Notes: a model not told the origin generated them from the sequence alone. 64,000 bases of DNA from Kitasatospora phosalacinea (GCF_030268885.1 NZ_BSSA01000001.1:558001-622000), one strand, 5' to 3'; positions 51,928-61,603 are shown, numbered from the stretch's first letter. Numbers and translations: made by a program.

Positions 51928-52584
51928 TCAGGCGATGCGGCCGACGAGGAGGTCGTGAGCGAGGAGGCTGGTGGTGCCTCGGACTTTGGTGCGCAGGTAG
52001 GTGAGGTTGTGCGGGGTGGTGTGGACGCCGGTGGGGATGCGGTTCTGCACCTGGATCCCGAGTGCCTGGAGCTGGCCTGACTTGTCCGGGTTGTTGGAGA
52101 GCAGGTCGACCGTGGTGGCGCCGAGGGCGGTGAGCATCTGGGCGGCGGCGGTGTAGTCGCGGGCGTCTTCGGGGAGGCCGAGGGCGGTGTTGGCGGCGTA
52201 CGTGTCATGTCCGAGGTCTTGGAGGGCGTACGCGTCGAGCTTGTTGTAGAGGCCGATGCCGCGGCCCTCCTGGCGCAGGTAGAGGAGGTGGCCGCCGGTC
52301 TCGGCGATGCGCTGGACGGATTCGCGCAGCTGGGGGCCGCAGTCGCAGCGGGCGGAGCCGAAGACGTCGCCGGTGAGGCACTCGGAGTGCAGGCGCACCA
52401 GCGGGGCGGGGTGCGCGGACGGGTCGCCGAGGGTGAGGGCGAGGTGCTCGGCGCCGTCGGCGAGGCCGTGGAAGGTGTGGACCTCGGCTTCGACGCGGTA
52501 GCCGTCGGGGAAGGCGAGGGGGATGCGCACGCGGGAGCGGACGGTCGCGGCGGGCGGCTGGGGGGTGGTCTCGGGGTGCGTCAT
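51928..52584 (-). CDS. ribA: GTP cyclohydrolase II
   Basis: A 218-aa stand-alone RibA, without the DHBP synthase domain. Zinc ligands are in HSECLTGDVFGSARCDCG (three Cys), GTP-binding and catalysis in LRQEGRGIGLYNKLDAY, then DTYAANTALGLP, LLSNNPDK and IPTGVHTTPHNLTYL. It converts GTP to the first riboflavin precursor. No other rib genes lie nearby. It diverges from a quinone-oxidoreductase gene across a pair of palindromes, and its flavin product could serve oxidoreductases, suggesting shared redox control. A broken paralogue is at 25651-25938. Confidence 0.93.
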   Translation of the reverse strand: MTHPETTPQPPAATVRSRVRIPLAFPDGYRVEAEVHTFHGLADGAEHLALTLGDPSAHPAPLVRLHSECLTGDVFGSARCDCGPQLRESVQRIAETGGHLLYLRQEGRGIGLYNKLDAYALQDLGHDTYAANTALGLPEDARDYTAAAQMLTALGATTVDLLSNNPDKSGQLQALGIQVQNRIPTGVHTTPHNLTYLRTKVRGTTSLLAHDLLVGRIA

Positions 52585-52645
52585 GTCGGGTCCCTCCGGG
52601 GCCGCGAGTAGGGGCGTGCTGCGGTCCGGTGCGGGGGCTGCCCGT

Positions 52646-52709
52646 GTTGTTCAAATTCGAACCGGATCCTGCGCGGTCGACGCTACACCGTGGTTCCAAT
52701 TTGAACAAC
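52646..52709. promoter_or_regulatory. Twin palindromic operator between ribA and the oxidoreductase gene
   Basis: Two 14-bp palindromes, GTTCAAATTCGAAC (52649-52662) and GTTCCAATTTGAAC (52693-52706), share the consensus GTTCnAATTnGAAC. The 12-bp outer arms 52646-52657 and 52698-52709 are perfect inverted copies. The centres are 44 bp apart, about four helical turns. The sites are strikingly AT-rich in this GC-rich DNA and lie between divergent starts. The binding protein is unknown; MarR- or HxlR-type dimers use sites of this form. Confidence 0.7.
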
Positions 52710-52825
52710 CGGCGTCCCGGGCGGTGTTCCCCTCCCGTTCGGCCCACCGCCCCCGGGCTACTCGCCGGTACCCCGGCAAGGTGGAACGGAGGACGGCGCA
52801 GGGCCGCACCGGGAGGAGGCACCGG

Positions 52826-53749
52826 ATGGCGAAGGCATTCGGGTTCGTCGCGTACGGCGGACCGGAGCAGCAGGAGTTCCTGGACCGGCCGACGCCCGCC
52901 CCCGGGCCCGGCACGCTGCGGATCAGGGTGGTGGCCGCCGGGGTCAACCCCGCGGACTGGAAGAAGCGGCAGGGCTGGTTCGGCACCGACGCCGCCCCGC
53001 CGCTGGTGATGGGCAGCGAGGCGGCCGGAGTGGTGACCGCCGTCGGCGAGGGCGTGCAGGGCTTCCGGGTCGGCGACGAGGTCTTCGGCACCGCCCCCGG
53101 CGGCGCCTTCGCCGAGGAGGCGCTGCTCCCCGCCCGCGCCACCGCGCACAAGCCCCGCACCGTCGGCTTCGCCGAGGCCGCCGCGCTGCCCGTCGCCGCC
53201 GCCACCGCCCACGACGCGCTCGACCAGCTCGCCGCCCTCGGCCTGCGGCGCGGAGACACCCTGCTGGTGGTCGGCGTCGCCGGGGGCGTCGGCACCGCCG
53301 CCGCGCAGATCGCCCGCGGCCGCGGCCTGGAGGTGCTGGGCACCGCCGGGGAGGGCAGCGCCGCGTACGTCCGTTCGATCGGCGCGACCCCCGTCCGCTA
53401 CGGCCCCGGCGTCGCCGAGCGGCTGCGCGGCGTCGCCCCCGGGGGCGTGGACGCCGTGCTCGACCTGATCGGCGGGGACGCCGTCCGCGAGGTCGCCGGG
53501 GTCCTGCGCGTCCCCGGTCGGCTGGTCTCCACCGCCGACCCGGCCACCGCCGCCGAACTCGGCGGCGCCTACGTCGAGCGCGACGGCACCGCCGCCCCGC
53601 TCGCCGCCCTCGCCGAACTCGTCGCCGCCGGAACCCTCGACCCGCACATCACCGCCCGCTACCCGCTGGAACGCGCCGCCGAGGCGATGGCCGCGGTGGA
53701 GGGCGGACACGTCCGAGGCAAACTGATCCTGGAGATGAGCCGACCGTGA
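52826..53749 (+). CDS. NADP-dependent zinc-free quinone oxidoreductase (MDR family)
   Basis: A 307-aa medium-chain reductase starting at ATG 52826 after GGGAGGAGG. The GroES-like half has PGTLRIRVVAAGVNPADWK and GSEAAGVVTAVGEGV; the Rossmann motif is VVGVAGGVGTAAAQIA. No catalytic or structural zinc cysteines are present, as in quinone reductases. It ends in the family signature (HVRGKLILEM). The stop overlaps the VOC gene start (GTGA). Probable role: NADPH-dependent reduction of quinones or enals. Confidence 0.92.
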   Translation: MAKAFGFVAYGGPEQQEFLDRPTPAPGPGTLRIRVVAAGVNPADWKKRQGWFGTDAAPPLVMGSEAAGVVTAVGEGVQGFRVGDEVFGTAPGGAFAEEALLPARATAHKPRTVGFAEAAALPVAAATAHDALDQLAALGLRRGDTLLVVGVAGGVGTAAAQIARGRGLEVLGTAGEGSAAYVRSIGATPVRYGPGVAERLRGVAPGGVDAVLDLIGGDAVREVAGVLRVPGRLVSTADPATAAELGGAYVERDGTAAPLAALAELVAAGTLDPHITARYPLERAAEAMAAVEGGHVRGKLILEMSRP

Positions 53750-54507
53750 CCACCACCGAACCGAGCCCCGGCGCACCCTGCTGGGTCGAACTCGCCACCA
53801 AGGACCCGGCCGCCGCCAGAGCCTTCTACCACGAACTCTTCGGCTGGCGCGCCGAGACCGTCCCCGACGGGAGGGCCGCGGGCTCCACCGGGCTCCACCT
53901 CGGCGACCGACTCGTCGCCGGACTCGGCGCCCTGACGCAGCCCGAGCAGCCCACCGCCTGGACGATCGGCTTCCACACCCCCGACGCCGACGCCACCGCC
54001 GACGAGATCGCCGACGCCGACGGCAAGCTGATCGTCCCGCCGACGGACGCCCTGGACCGGGGCCGGTTCACCGTCGCCGCCGACCCCACCGGCGCGGTCT
54101 TCTCCACCTGGCAGCCCGCCGCCCTGCGCGGCGTCGACCTGCGCGACGCGCCCGGCTCCCTCGGCTGGGTCGAACTCGCCACCCACGAACCGCAGTCGGC
54201 CGCCGAGTTCTACGCCCGGGTGTTCGGCTGGAGCGTCAACGCGGGCGAGATGTACACCCGGTTCGGGCTGGGCGGACGCGACTTCGGCGGCATGATGGAC
54301 ATGTCCGACCAGTTCCCGGCCGAGGTCGCGCCCTACTGGATGCCCTACTTCGTGGTCGCCGACGTCGACCTCGGCGCCGAACGCGCCGCCCTGCTCGGCG
54401 CCACCGTCACCCTCCCGCCCACCGACGTCCCCGACGGGCCCCGGCTGGCCGTCCTGCACGACCCGCAGGGCGCGCTCTTCGGCATCCACGCGGTGGAGGA
54501 GGAGTGA
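53746..54507 (+). CDS. VOC/glyoxalase-family protein with two domains
   Basis: A 253-aa protein from GTG 53746. Two VOC modules are seen: CWVELATKDPAAARAFYHELFGW and GWVELATHEPQSAAEFYARVFGW, each followed by the beta-alpha-beta3 pattern. Such tandem VOC proteins, often called hydroxylase-like in Streptomyces, bind metals or small ligands. It is translationally coupled to the oxidoreductase, so it may detoxify the same reactive compound. Confidence 0.9.
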   Translation: MTTTEPSPGAPCWVELATKDPAAARAFYHELFGWRAETVPDGRAAGSTGLHLGDRLVAGLGALTQPEQPTAWTIGFHTPDADATADEIADADGKLIVPPTDALDRGRFTVAADPTGAVFSTWQPAALRGVDLRDAPGSLGWVELATHEPQSAAEFYARVFGWSVNAGEMYTRFGLGGRDFGGMMDMSDQFPAEVAPYWMPYFVVADVDLGAERAALLGATVTLPPTDVPDGPRLAVLHDPQGALFGIHAVEEE

Positions 54508-54553
54508 ACGCGGCGGGCGGGGCGCACCCGGCGCCCCCGCCCCGCAACGGGGT

Positions 54554-56113
54554 TCACACCCGGGCCGGCGGCAGGCCGGTGGGCGTCGCCGCCGGCGGCG
54601 GGCCCGGGCGGCCGCGCTCGCGCAGCACCGGCCCGGCCGCGGCCGCGGCCGCCACCAGCACCACCGCCAGCGCCGTCAGCGGCACCCAGTCGCCCCACTG
54701 CACGTACCAGGTGCGGGCCGCCGGATCGGCCAGCGCCACCTGCACCGTCACCGACCCCGACGCGTCCGTGCCCAGCCGGGCCAGCCGCCGCCCCTGCGCG
54801 TCGTACGCCACCGACTCGCCCGTCAGCGCCGCCTGCACCACCGGGCGGCCGCTCTCCGCGGCCCGCAGCGCCCCCAGCGAGGCGTGCTGCGCCGGGGCCC
54901 AGGTCGACTGGAACGTCGACGTCGCCGACTGGTAGACGATCAGCTCGGCGCCCTGCCGGGCCGCGGTGCGCGACATGTCGGGGAACGCCGACTCGAAGCA
55001 GATCAGCGCACCCACCGGCAGCGGCCGCCCGTCCCGGCCGACCACCGGCAGCAGGTGCACCGAACTGCCCGGCGCCCGGTTCTCGCCCGCCGCCGCGCTC
55101 ACCCCCGCGATCCAGCCCAGCAGCGGACGCAGCGGGATGTACTCGCCGAACGGCACCAGCCGGATCTTCCGGTAGCGCGCCACCAGGCCCGAACCGTCCA
55201 CCAGCACCGCGTCCTTGGAGATCCTGCCGTCCGCCTTCCGGGCGTCCTCGCCGACCAGCAACTGCGCCCCCGTGGAACGCGACAGCGCCGCCAGCCGGTC
55301 CACCGTCGCCCGCTGCCGGTCCAGGTCCTCGGTGGTCGAACTCTCGCCCCACACCACCAGGTCCACCGGGCGGCCCGCCAGCGACCGGGTGATCCGCACG
55401 TTCGCCTCCAGCCGGGCCTGCTCGTCCGGCGTCGAACCCGCCTGCACCAGCGCCACCGACGCCGAACCGGACGTCGCCGGGGCCGCCTGCGCCGCGAACG
55501 CCGCCGGACCCGCCAGCAGCGCCGCCAGCGCCGTCGCCGCCGCCAACGCGCGCACCCGCAGCCCGCGCACGCACACCACCACCAGCAGCGCCGTGTTCAC
55601 CGTGACCAGCGCCCAACTCACCAGCCACACACCGCCGACCGACGCCAGGCCGAGCACCGCCGGATGCTCCCACTGGGTCGCGCCCAGCACCGCCCACGGC
55701 CCGCCCAGCGCACCCCAGGAACGGGCGTACTCGGCGCACACCCACACCGCGGGCAGCACCACCAGCGCCGCCGCCGAACGCCGCGGCGTCGGCTCGCCGC
55801 CCAGCAGCCACCACGCCGCCAGGCCCAGCGGCGCCTGCAGCACGCCGAACAGCACCGCCAGCACCGGCAGCCCCGGGCCGATCGACGGGACCAGCCAGTA
55901 CATCCCCGTGAGGATGAACCCCGCGCCGAACCACCAGCCGCGCACCGCCGCCTCGCGCGCCCCGTCCGCCGCGCGCATCAGCAGCAGCCCCGGCACCAGC
56001 GCCGCCCAGGCCAGCCAGGCCAGGCCCGCACCGGGGAAGGTCAGGACGGGCAGCGCGCCCGACGCCAGCGCGCCGTAGCGGGCGGGTCGGGTGAGGGCGG
56101 TTCGCAGGTTCAT
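54554..56113 (-). CDS. lnt: Apolipoprotein N-acyltransferase
   Basis: A 519-aa protein with about seven N-terminal membrane helices, a nitrilase-type periplasmic domain and a final C-terminal helix. The catalytic triad is intact: Glu in VVWGESSTTED, Lys in RYRKIRLVPFGEYIP, Cys in GALICFESAFPD. It transfers a fatty acyl chain from phospholipid to the N-terminal cysteine of lipoproteins. It lies alone, 144 bases after cobN on the same strand. Streptomycetes often have two Lnt copies. Confidence 0.93.
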   Translation of the reverse strand: MNLRTALTRPARYGALASGALPVLTFPGAGLAWLAWAALVPGLLLMRAADGAREAAVRGWWFGAGFILTGMYWLVPSIGPGLPVLAVLFGVLQAPLGLAAWWLLGGEPTPRRSAAALVVLPAVWVCAEYARSWGALGGPWAVLGATQWEHPAVLGLASVGGVWLVSWALVTVNTALLVVVCVRGLRVRALAAATALAALLAGPAAFAAQAAPATSGSASVALVQAGSTPDEQARLEANVRITRSLAGRPVDLVVWGESSTTEDLDRQRATVDRLAALSRSTGAQLLVGEDARKADGRISKDAVLVDGSGLVARYRKIRLVPFGEYIPLRPLLGWIAGVSAAAGENRAPGSSVHLLPVVGRDGRPLPVGALICFESAFPDMSRTAARQGAELIVYQSATSTFQSTWAPAQHASLGALRAAESGRPVVQAALTGESVAYDAQGRRLARLGTDASGSVTVQVALADPAARTWYVQWGDWVPLTALAVVLVAAAAAAGPVLRERGRPGPPPAATPTGLPPARV

Positions 56114-56257
56114 GGGCAGATTGTCCGTCCGGCGGTGCCGGAAGGCACCCCTATTCGATCACCGGCATGTCAAGGTCCCCCCAAGCCTGCCCGGATCCCG
56201 CGCCGTCACTCACCCCGGCCGCCGCCGCCCGTCCCCGGCGGGCCCGTCCGGCCGCCG

Positions 56258-59200
56258 TCACTCGTCCTCCAGGTCGCCCTCCGTCTCCAGCAGCACCTGC
56301 CGCAGCTCGTCCAGCAGCGCCGCGTCCGGCTCCGCCCACAGGCCGCGCCCGGCGGCCTCCAGCAGGCGCTCCGCGATGCCGTGCAGGGCCCACGGGTTGG
56401 CCTCGGCGAAGAACTCGCGGTTGACCGGGTCGAGCACGTACTCCTCGGTCAGCTTCTCGTACATCCAGTCCGCGACCACGCCGGTGGTCGCGTCGTAGCC
56501 GAACAGGTAGTCGACGGTCGCGGCCATCTCGAACGCGCCCTTGTAGCCGTGCCGCCGCATCGCCTCCAGCCAGCGCGGGTTGACCACCCGGGCGCGGAAG
56601 ACCCGGGCCGCCTCCTCGGTGAGGGTGCGGGTGCGCACCGTCTCGGGGCGGGTCGAGTCGCCGATGTACGCGGCCGGGCTGGCGCCGGTCAGCGCCCGCA
56701 CGGTGGCCACCATGCCGCCGTGGTACTGGAAGTAGTCGTCCGAGTCGGCGATGTCGTGCTCGCGGGTGTCGGTGTTCTTCGCGGCCACCGTGATCCGCCG
56801 GTACGCGCTCTCCATCTCCTCGCGCGCGGGCCGCCCGTCCAGGCCCCGCCCGTACGCGTAGCCGCCCCACACCGTGTACACCTCGGCCAGGTCCGCGTCG
56901 GTGCGCCAGTCCCGGCTGTCGATCAGCTGCAGCAGACCCGCCCCGTAGGTGCCCGGGCGGGAGCCGAACACCCGTACCGTGGCCCGGCGTTCGTCACCGT
57001 GCTCGGCCAGGTCGGCCTGCACGTGGGCCCGGACGAAGTTCTGCTCCGCGGGCTCCTCCTGGCGGGCCGCCAGCCGCACCGCGTCGTCCAGCAGCGCCAC
57101 CACGTGCGGGAAGGCGTCCCGGAAGAAGCCCGAGATGCGCAGCGTCACGTCGATCCGCGGACGGCCCAACTCGCCGACGGGGACGGCCTCCAGGCCGGTC
57201 ACCCGGCGCGAGGCGTCGTCCCACACCGGGCGCACGCCCAGCAGCGCCAGCGCCTCGGCGATGTCGTCGCCCGCGGTGCGCATCGCCGAGGTGCCCCAGA
57301 GGGAGAGGCCGACGGACGGCGGGAACTGGCCGTCGTTGTCGGCCCGGTAGCGCTCGACGAGGGACGCGGCCAGCGCCTGGCCGGTCTCCCAGGCGAGCCG
57401 GGAGGGGACGGCCTTCGGGTCCACCGAGTAGAAGTTGCGGCCGGTGGGAAGGACGTTGACCAGCCCGCGCAGCGGGGAGCCGGACGGGCCGGCCGGGACG
57501 AAACCGCCCTGCAGGGCGTGCAGCACCGCGTCCAACTCGTCGGTGGTGGCGGCCAGTCGGGGCACCAGCTGGGTGGCGGCGAAGGTCAGCACGTCGGCGA
57601 CCGCGGGCGGCAGCCCCTCGGCGACCTTCGCGACCGCGGCCGGGTTCCAGTCCTCGGCCTCCATCGCCTCGACCAGGGAACGGGCCCGCGCCTCCGCCGC
57701 GTCCGTCGCCCCCAGCGTCAGCGCCGCCTCGTCCAGGCCCAGTGCCTCGCGCAGGCCCGGCAGCGCGCTCACCCCGCCCCAGATCTGCCGCGCCCGCAGG
57801 ATCGACAGCACGATGTTCACCCGGTCGGTACCGCTCGGCGCCTGCCCCAGCACGTGCAGGCCGTCGCGGATCTGCGCGTCCTTCACCTCGCACAGCCAGC
57901 CGTCCACGTGCAGCAGGAAGTCGTCGAAGCCGTCGTCCTCCGGCCGCTCCGCCAGCCCCAGGTCGTGGTCCAGCTTCGCGGCCTGGATCAGCGTCCAGAT
58001 CTGCGCCCGGATCGCGGGCAGCTTCGCCGGGTCCATCGCCGCGATGTTCGAGTGCTCGTCGAGCAGCTGCTCCAGCCGGGCGATGTCGCCGTACGAGTCG
58101 GCCCGCGCCATCGGCGGCACCAGGTGGTCGACCAGCGTCGCGTGCGCCCGGCGCTTGGCCTGGGTGCCCTCGCCCGGGTCGTTCACCAGGAACGGGTAGA
58201 CCAGCGGCAGGTCGCCCAGCGCCGCGTCCGGACCGCACTCCGCGGACAGCGCCGCCGTCTTGCCCGGCAGCCACTCCAGGTTGCCGTGCTTGCCCAGGTG
58301 CACCACCGCGTGCGCGCCGAAACCGCCGTCCGCGCGGTCCGCCGCGATCCACCGGTACGCCGCCAGGTAGTGGTGGCTGGGCGGCAGGTCGGGGTCGTGG
58401 TAGATCGCCACCGGGTTCTCGCCGAACCCGCGCGGCGGCTGGACCAGCACCAGCAGGTTGCCGGAGCGGATCGCCGCCAGCACCAGGTCGCCGTCCGGGT
58501 TCTGCGAACGGTCCACGTACAGCTCGCCCGGCGCCGGGCCCCAGTGCTCCTCCACCCGCTCGCGCAGCGCCGCCGGGAGGGTGGCGTACCAGCGCCGGTA
58601 GTCGGCCGCCGGGATGCGCACCGGGTTGCGGGCCAACTGCTCCTCGGTCAGCCACGCCTGGTCGTAGCCGCCCGCCTCGATCAGCGCGTGGATCAGCGCG
58701 TCGCCCTCGTGGCGGCCCTCGTCGGTCCCGGTGTGGAAACCCGGCAGGCCGTCGCCCAGGTCCATGCCCTCCGCGCGCAGCCGCTCCAGCAGCCGGACCG
58801 CCGAGGCCGGGGTGTCCAGGCCCACCGCGTTGCCCACCCGGGCGTGCTTGGTCGGGTACGCGGACAGCACCAGCGCCAGACGTCGCTCGGACGCCGGGGT
58901 GTGCCGCAGCCGGGCGTGCCGCACCGCGATGCCCGCGACCCGCGCCGCCCGCTCCGGGTCCGCCGCGTACACCGTCAGCCCGTCCTCGTCGACCTCCTTG
59001 AACGAGAACGGCACGGTGATCAGCCGGCCGTCGAACTCCGGGACGGCCACCTGGGTCGCCGTGTCCAGCGGGGAGAGGCCGTCGTCACTGCCCTCCCACT
59101 GCGCCCGCGACCAGGTCAGGCACAGGGCCTGGAGGATCGGCCGGTCCAGCGCCGCCAACGCCCCCGCGTCCCACGCCTCCTCGTCGCCGCCCGCCTGCGC

Positions 59201-59869
59201 GTCCGCGGGCCGGGTGCCGCCCGCGGCCAGCACCGTCGTCACGATCACGTCCGCCGCGCCCAGCTCGGCCAGCAGCTCCGGCTCCGCCCCGCGCAGCGAG
59301 GCGCAGAAGTACGCCCGCACCTGCGCGCCCCGGTCCTCGACCGCCCGGCACAGCGTCTCCACGAACGCCGTGTTGCCGCTCATGTGGTGCGCCCGGTAGT
59401 ACAGCACCGCGACGACCGGGCCCTCGGCGGTGCGCGCCCCGCGCTCCAGCCGGCCCCAGGACGGCGCCGACGCCGGGGGCGCGAAACCGTGCCCGGTCAG
59501 CAGCACCGTGTCCGACAGGAACGCGCCCAGCTCCGCCAGGTTCGCCGGACCGCCGTGCGCCAGGTACGCGTGGGCCTCCGCCGCGATGCCCGCCGGGACG
59601 CTCGACAGCTCCATCAGCTGCGCGTCCGGCGCCTGCTCACCGGTCAGCACCACCACCGGCCGCGGCCCCGCCAGCAGCGCGTCCAACCCCTCCTGCCAGG
59701 CCCGGCGGCCGCCCAGCAGCCGCACCACCACCAGCTCCACGCCCTCCAGCAGCGCGGGCAGCTCCTGGGGCGACAGGCGCGCCGGGTTCGCCCAGCGGAA
59801 CGGCACCGGACCGTCGGCCGCCCGGGCGCTCAGCAGGTCGGTGTCGGACGTCGACAGCAGCAGGATCAT
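56258..59869 (-). CDS. cobN: Aerobic cobaltochelatase subunit CobN
   Basis: A 1203-aa CobN of normal size starting MILLLSTSDTDLLSARAADG. Conserved segments include YRAHHMSGNTAFVETLCRA, VQPPRGFGENPVAIYHDPDLPPSHHYLAAYRW, VHLGKHGNLEWLPGKTAALS and DSDDYFQYHGGMVATVRALTG. It inserts cobalt into hydrogenobyrinate a,c-diamide with CobS/CobT or BchI/D-like partners, which are not in the window. A cobalamin riboswitch lies in its leader, so it should be turned off by adenosylcobalamin. It diverges from cobGHIJ. Confidence 0.95.
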   Translation of the reverse strand: MILLLSTSDTDLLSARAADGPVPFRWANPARLSPQELPALLEGVELVVVRLLGGRRAWQEGLDALLAGPRPVVVLTGEQAPDAQLMELSSVPAGIAAEAHAYLAHGGPANLAELGAFLSDTVLLTGHGFAPPASAPSWGRLERGARTAEGPVVAVLYYRAHHMSGNTAFVETLCRAVEDRGAQVRAYFCASLRGAEPELLAELGAADVIVTTVLAAGGTRPADAQAGGDEEAWDAGALAALDRPILQALCLTWSRAQWEGSDDGLSPLDTATQVAVPEFDGRLITVPFSFKEVDEDGLTVYAADPERAARVAGIAVRHARLRHTPASERRLALVLSAYPTKHARVGNAVGLDTPASAVRLLERLRAEGMDLGDGLPGFHTGTDEGRHEGDALIHALIEAGGYDQAWLTEEQLARNPVRIPAADYRRWYATLPAALRERVEEHWGPAPGELYVDRSQNPDGDLVLAAIRSGNLLVLVQPPRGFGENPVAIYHDPDLPPSHHYLAAYRWIAADRADGGFGAHAVVHLGKHGNLEWLPGKTAALSAECGPDAALGDLPLVYPFLVNDPGEGTQAKRRAHATLVDHLVPPMARADSYGDIARLEQLLDEHSNIAAMDPAKLPAIRAQIWTLIQAAKLDHDLGLAERPEDDGFDDFLLHVDGWLCEVKDAQIRDGLHVLGQAPSGTDRVNIVLSILRARQIWGGVSALPGLREALGLDEAALTLGATDAAEARARSLVEAMEAEDWNPAAVAKVAEGLPPAVADVLTFAATQLVPRLAATTDELDAVLHALQGGFVPAGPSGSPLRGLVNVLPTGRNFYSVDPKAVPSRLAWETGQALAASLVERYRADNDGQFPPSVGLSLWGTSAMRTAGDDIAEALALLGVRPVWDDASRRVTGLEAVPVGELGRPRIDVTLRISGFFRDAFPHVVALLDDAVRLAARQEEPAEQNFVRAHVQADLAEHGDERRATVRVFGSRPGTYGAGLLQLIDSRDWRTDADLAEVYTVWGGYAYGRGLDGRPAREEMESAYRRITVAAKNTDTREHDIADSDDYFQYHGGMVATVRALTGASPAAYIGDSTRPETVRTRTLTEEAARVFRARVVNPRWLEAMRRHGYKGAFEMAATVDYLFGYDATTGVVADWMYEKLTEEYVLDPVNREFFAEANPWALHGIAERLLEAAGRGLWAEPDAALLDELRQVLLETEGDLEDE

Positions 59870-60059
59870 GCGGAAGCCCTCCCGGGCGTCTCGGACAGCA
59901 CGGGGCACGGGGCCAGGGCGGGGCACGCGGGCAGGACGGGGCGGACGGGTCGCGCCCGGCGGACGGCACGGGGCGGCCCGGCAACGGCGGGCGCCCGGTG
60001 GAGCGCGGGCATGCGGCAGCGCATGGAACGGCCTTCCTCGGGGTCCTCGCCCCGGGCAG

Positions 60060-60200
60060 TGGAGGACGGCCGGAGTTCCTGGCTCCCGCGGCTCACTGAG
60101 CCGCGGTCACAGTGGCGGGACCGCACCGGATTCGCACCGGACTTCCTCCGCTGTGCCGTCGCTGGCAGCGGACGCCCCGAGAGGCGCCCGCCAGCATCGT
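60060..60200 (-). promoter_or_regulatory. Cobalamin riboswitch upstream of cobN
   Basis: On the minus strand the core shows GGAAGTCCGGTGCGAATCC, GGTGCGG, the B12 box TCCCGCCACTGTG (60108-60120), a strong variable stem (60086-60094 with 60098-60106) and GAGCCAGGAAC (60075-60085). This order is canonical for the class. The switch ends about 190 bases before the cobN start. The expression platform is not certain; a GC hairpin near 60035-60055 may hide the ribosome site or terminate. Confidence 0.93.
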
Positions 60201-60370
60201 ACGGGGTGATCGGCCCCCGGGGGAGTGTGAGCTGCGACGCTGACCGAAACCCGACCACCCGCGCCCCACGCCTCCGACCCGCACCGCCCTGAGCTGCGCA
60301 ATCGCCCCGCGGTGGGCGCCCGGGCCCCCGGGCGGGTGTGACGGAGGAGGCGGTGGCGCGAACGCGCCCG

Positions 60371-61603
60371 ATGGGTATGCTCGCCGCCATGCCACCCACA
60401 CCCGACGCCGCCCAGGCACCCTCCGTCGGGCCCGACCGAGGCCGCGCCGACGCCTGCCCCGGCGCGCTCCGACTGCATCCCGCCGAGGACGGGCACCTCG
60501 CCCGACTCCGGCTCCCCGGCGGGAAGTTGACGCACCGTCAGCTGCACGCGATCGCCGACGCCGCCGACGCCCTCGGCGACGGCGGCATCGAGATCACCTC
60601 CCGCGGCAACGCCCAGCTGCGCGGCCTCGGCGAGGCCTGCGCCGCCGACCTCGCCGAACGCCTGCGCACCGTCGGCCTGTTGCCCTCCGACACCCACGAA
60701 CGCGTCCGCAACATCGTCGCCTCCCCGCTCGCCGGAATCGACGGACGCGGTGCGGGCGACGCCCGATTCGACGGCTGGGTGGGGGAGTTGGACGAGGCGC
60801 TGTGCGCCGCGCCGTGGGCCGCCCGGCTGTCCGGGAAGTTCCTGTTCGCCCTCGACGACGGCCGCGGCGACGTCGCCGCCCTCCAGGCCGATGTGACCTT
60901 GATCGCAGTCGGCGGCGGCCGCGCCCTGCTCCGCCTCGGCCGCGCCCGCCGTGCCACCGCCGTCGACGCACCCGTGCCCGCCGCCCTCGACGCCGCCCGC
61001 CGCTTCCTCGACCTCGCCGCCGGACGCGCCTGGCACCCCCGCGAGATCCAGTCCGAACTGCCCGAAGGCACCGTCCCGCTCCCCCCCTTCGCGGGCGAAC
61101 AGCCCGCGCTGGGGCAGGTCGGCGACGGACTCTCGGTCGGACTGCGCTTCGGCCGCGCCACCAGCGCCCAGTGGCGGCTGCTCGCCGACGCCCTCCCCGC
61201 CGACCGCACCGCCCGGCTCACCCCCTGGCGCGGCGTCGTCCTGCCCGGCGCCGACCCCGCCCGGCTCCCGCACCTCGCCGACGCCGGGTTCCGCACCACC
61301 CCCGGCGGCCCCTGGGAGGGCGTCACCGCCTGCACCGGCCTGCCCGGCTGCGCCAAGTCCCTCGCCGACGTCCGCGCCCAGGCCACCCGCGCCCACACCG
61401 ACGTCCCCGCCGAAGGACTGCCCGTCCACTGGTCCGGCTGCGCCCGCCGCTGCGGGCACCCCGCCGGACGCTGGGTCGACGTCCTGGCCACCGCGGCCGG
61501 ACACCGCGTCACCGTCGACGGCACCGTCCGCGACACCGAAGAGAACCAGACGGCCGAGGCAGTCGCCGAAGCCCGCAACGCCCAATGGCGGAGGCCCAAA
61601 TGA
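60371..61603 (+). CDS. cobG: Precorrin-3B synthase
   Basis: About 410 aa. Two nitrite/sulphite-reductase-like ferredoxin halves are seen (GGIEITSRGNAQLRGL and RPLTPWRGVVLPG-like). The Fe-S/siroheme motif is CTGLPGCAKS and GCARRCGHP (Cx5C and Cx3C). It oxidises precorrin-3A with oxygen to precorrin-3B in the aerobic cobalamin route. Starts at GTG 60338, ATG 60371, 60377 or 60389 are all possible; GGAGGAGG at 60343-60350 sits between the first two, so 60371 was chosen tentatively. Stop overlaps cobH (ATGA). Confidence 0.92.
   Translation: MGMLAAMPPTPDAAQAPSVGPDRGRADACPGALRLHPAEDGHLARLRLPGGKLTHRQLHAIADAADALGDGGIEITSRGNAQLRGLGEACAADLAERLRTVGLLPSDTHERVRNIVASPLAGIDGRGAGDARFDGWVGELDEALCAAPWAARLSGKFLFALDDGRGDVAALQADVTLIAVGGGRALLRLGRARRATAVDAPVPAALDAARRFLDLAAGRAWHPREIQSELPEGTVPLPPFAGEQPALGQVGDGLSVGLRFGRATSAQWRLLADALPADRTARLTPWRGVVLPGADPARLPHLADAGFRTTPGGPWEGVTACTGLPGCAKSLADVRAQATRAHTDVPAEGLPVHWSGCARRCGHPAGRWVDVLATAAGHRVTVDGTVRDTEENQTAEAVAEARNAQWRRPK

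Noticed and set aside
54884..60292. Very long open frame on the plus strand opposite lnt and cobN
   Set aside because: The composition is Arg/Pro/His/Gln-rich with no domain; it mirrors the codon bias of the real minus-strand genes, which have full catalytic motifs.
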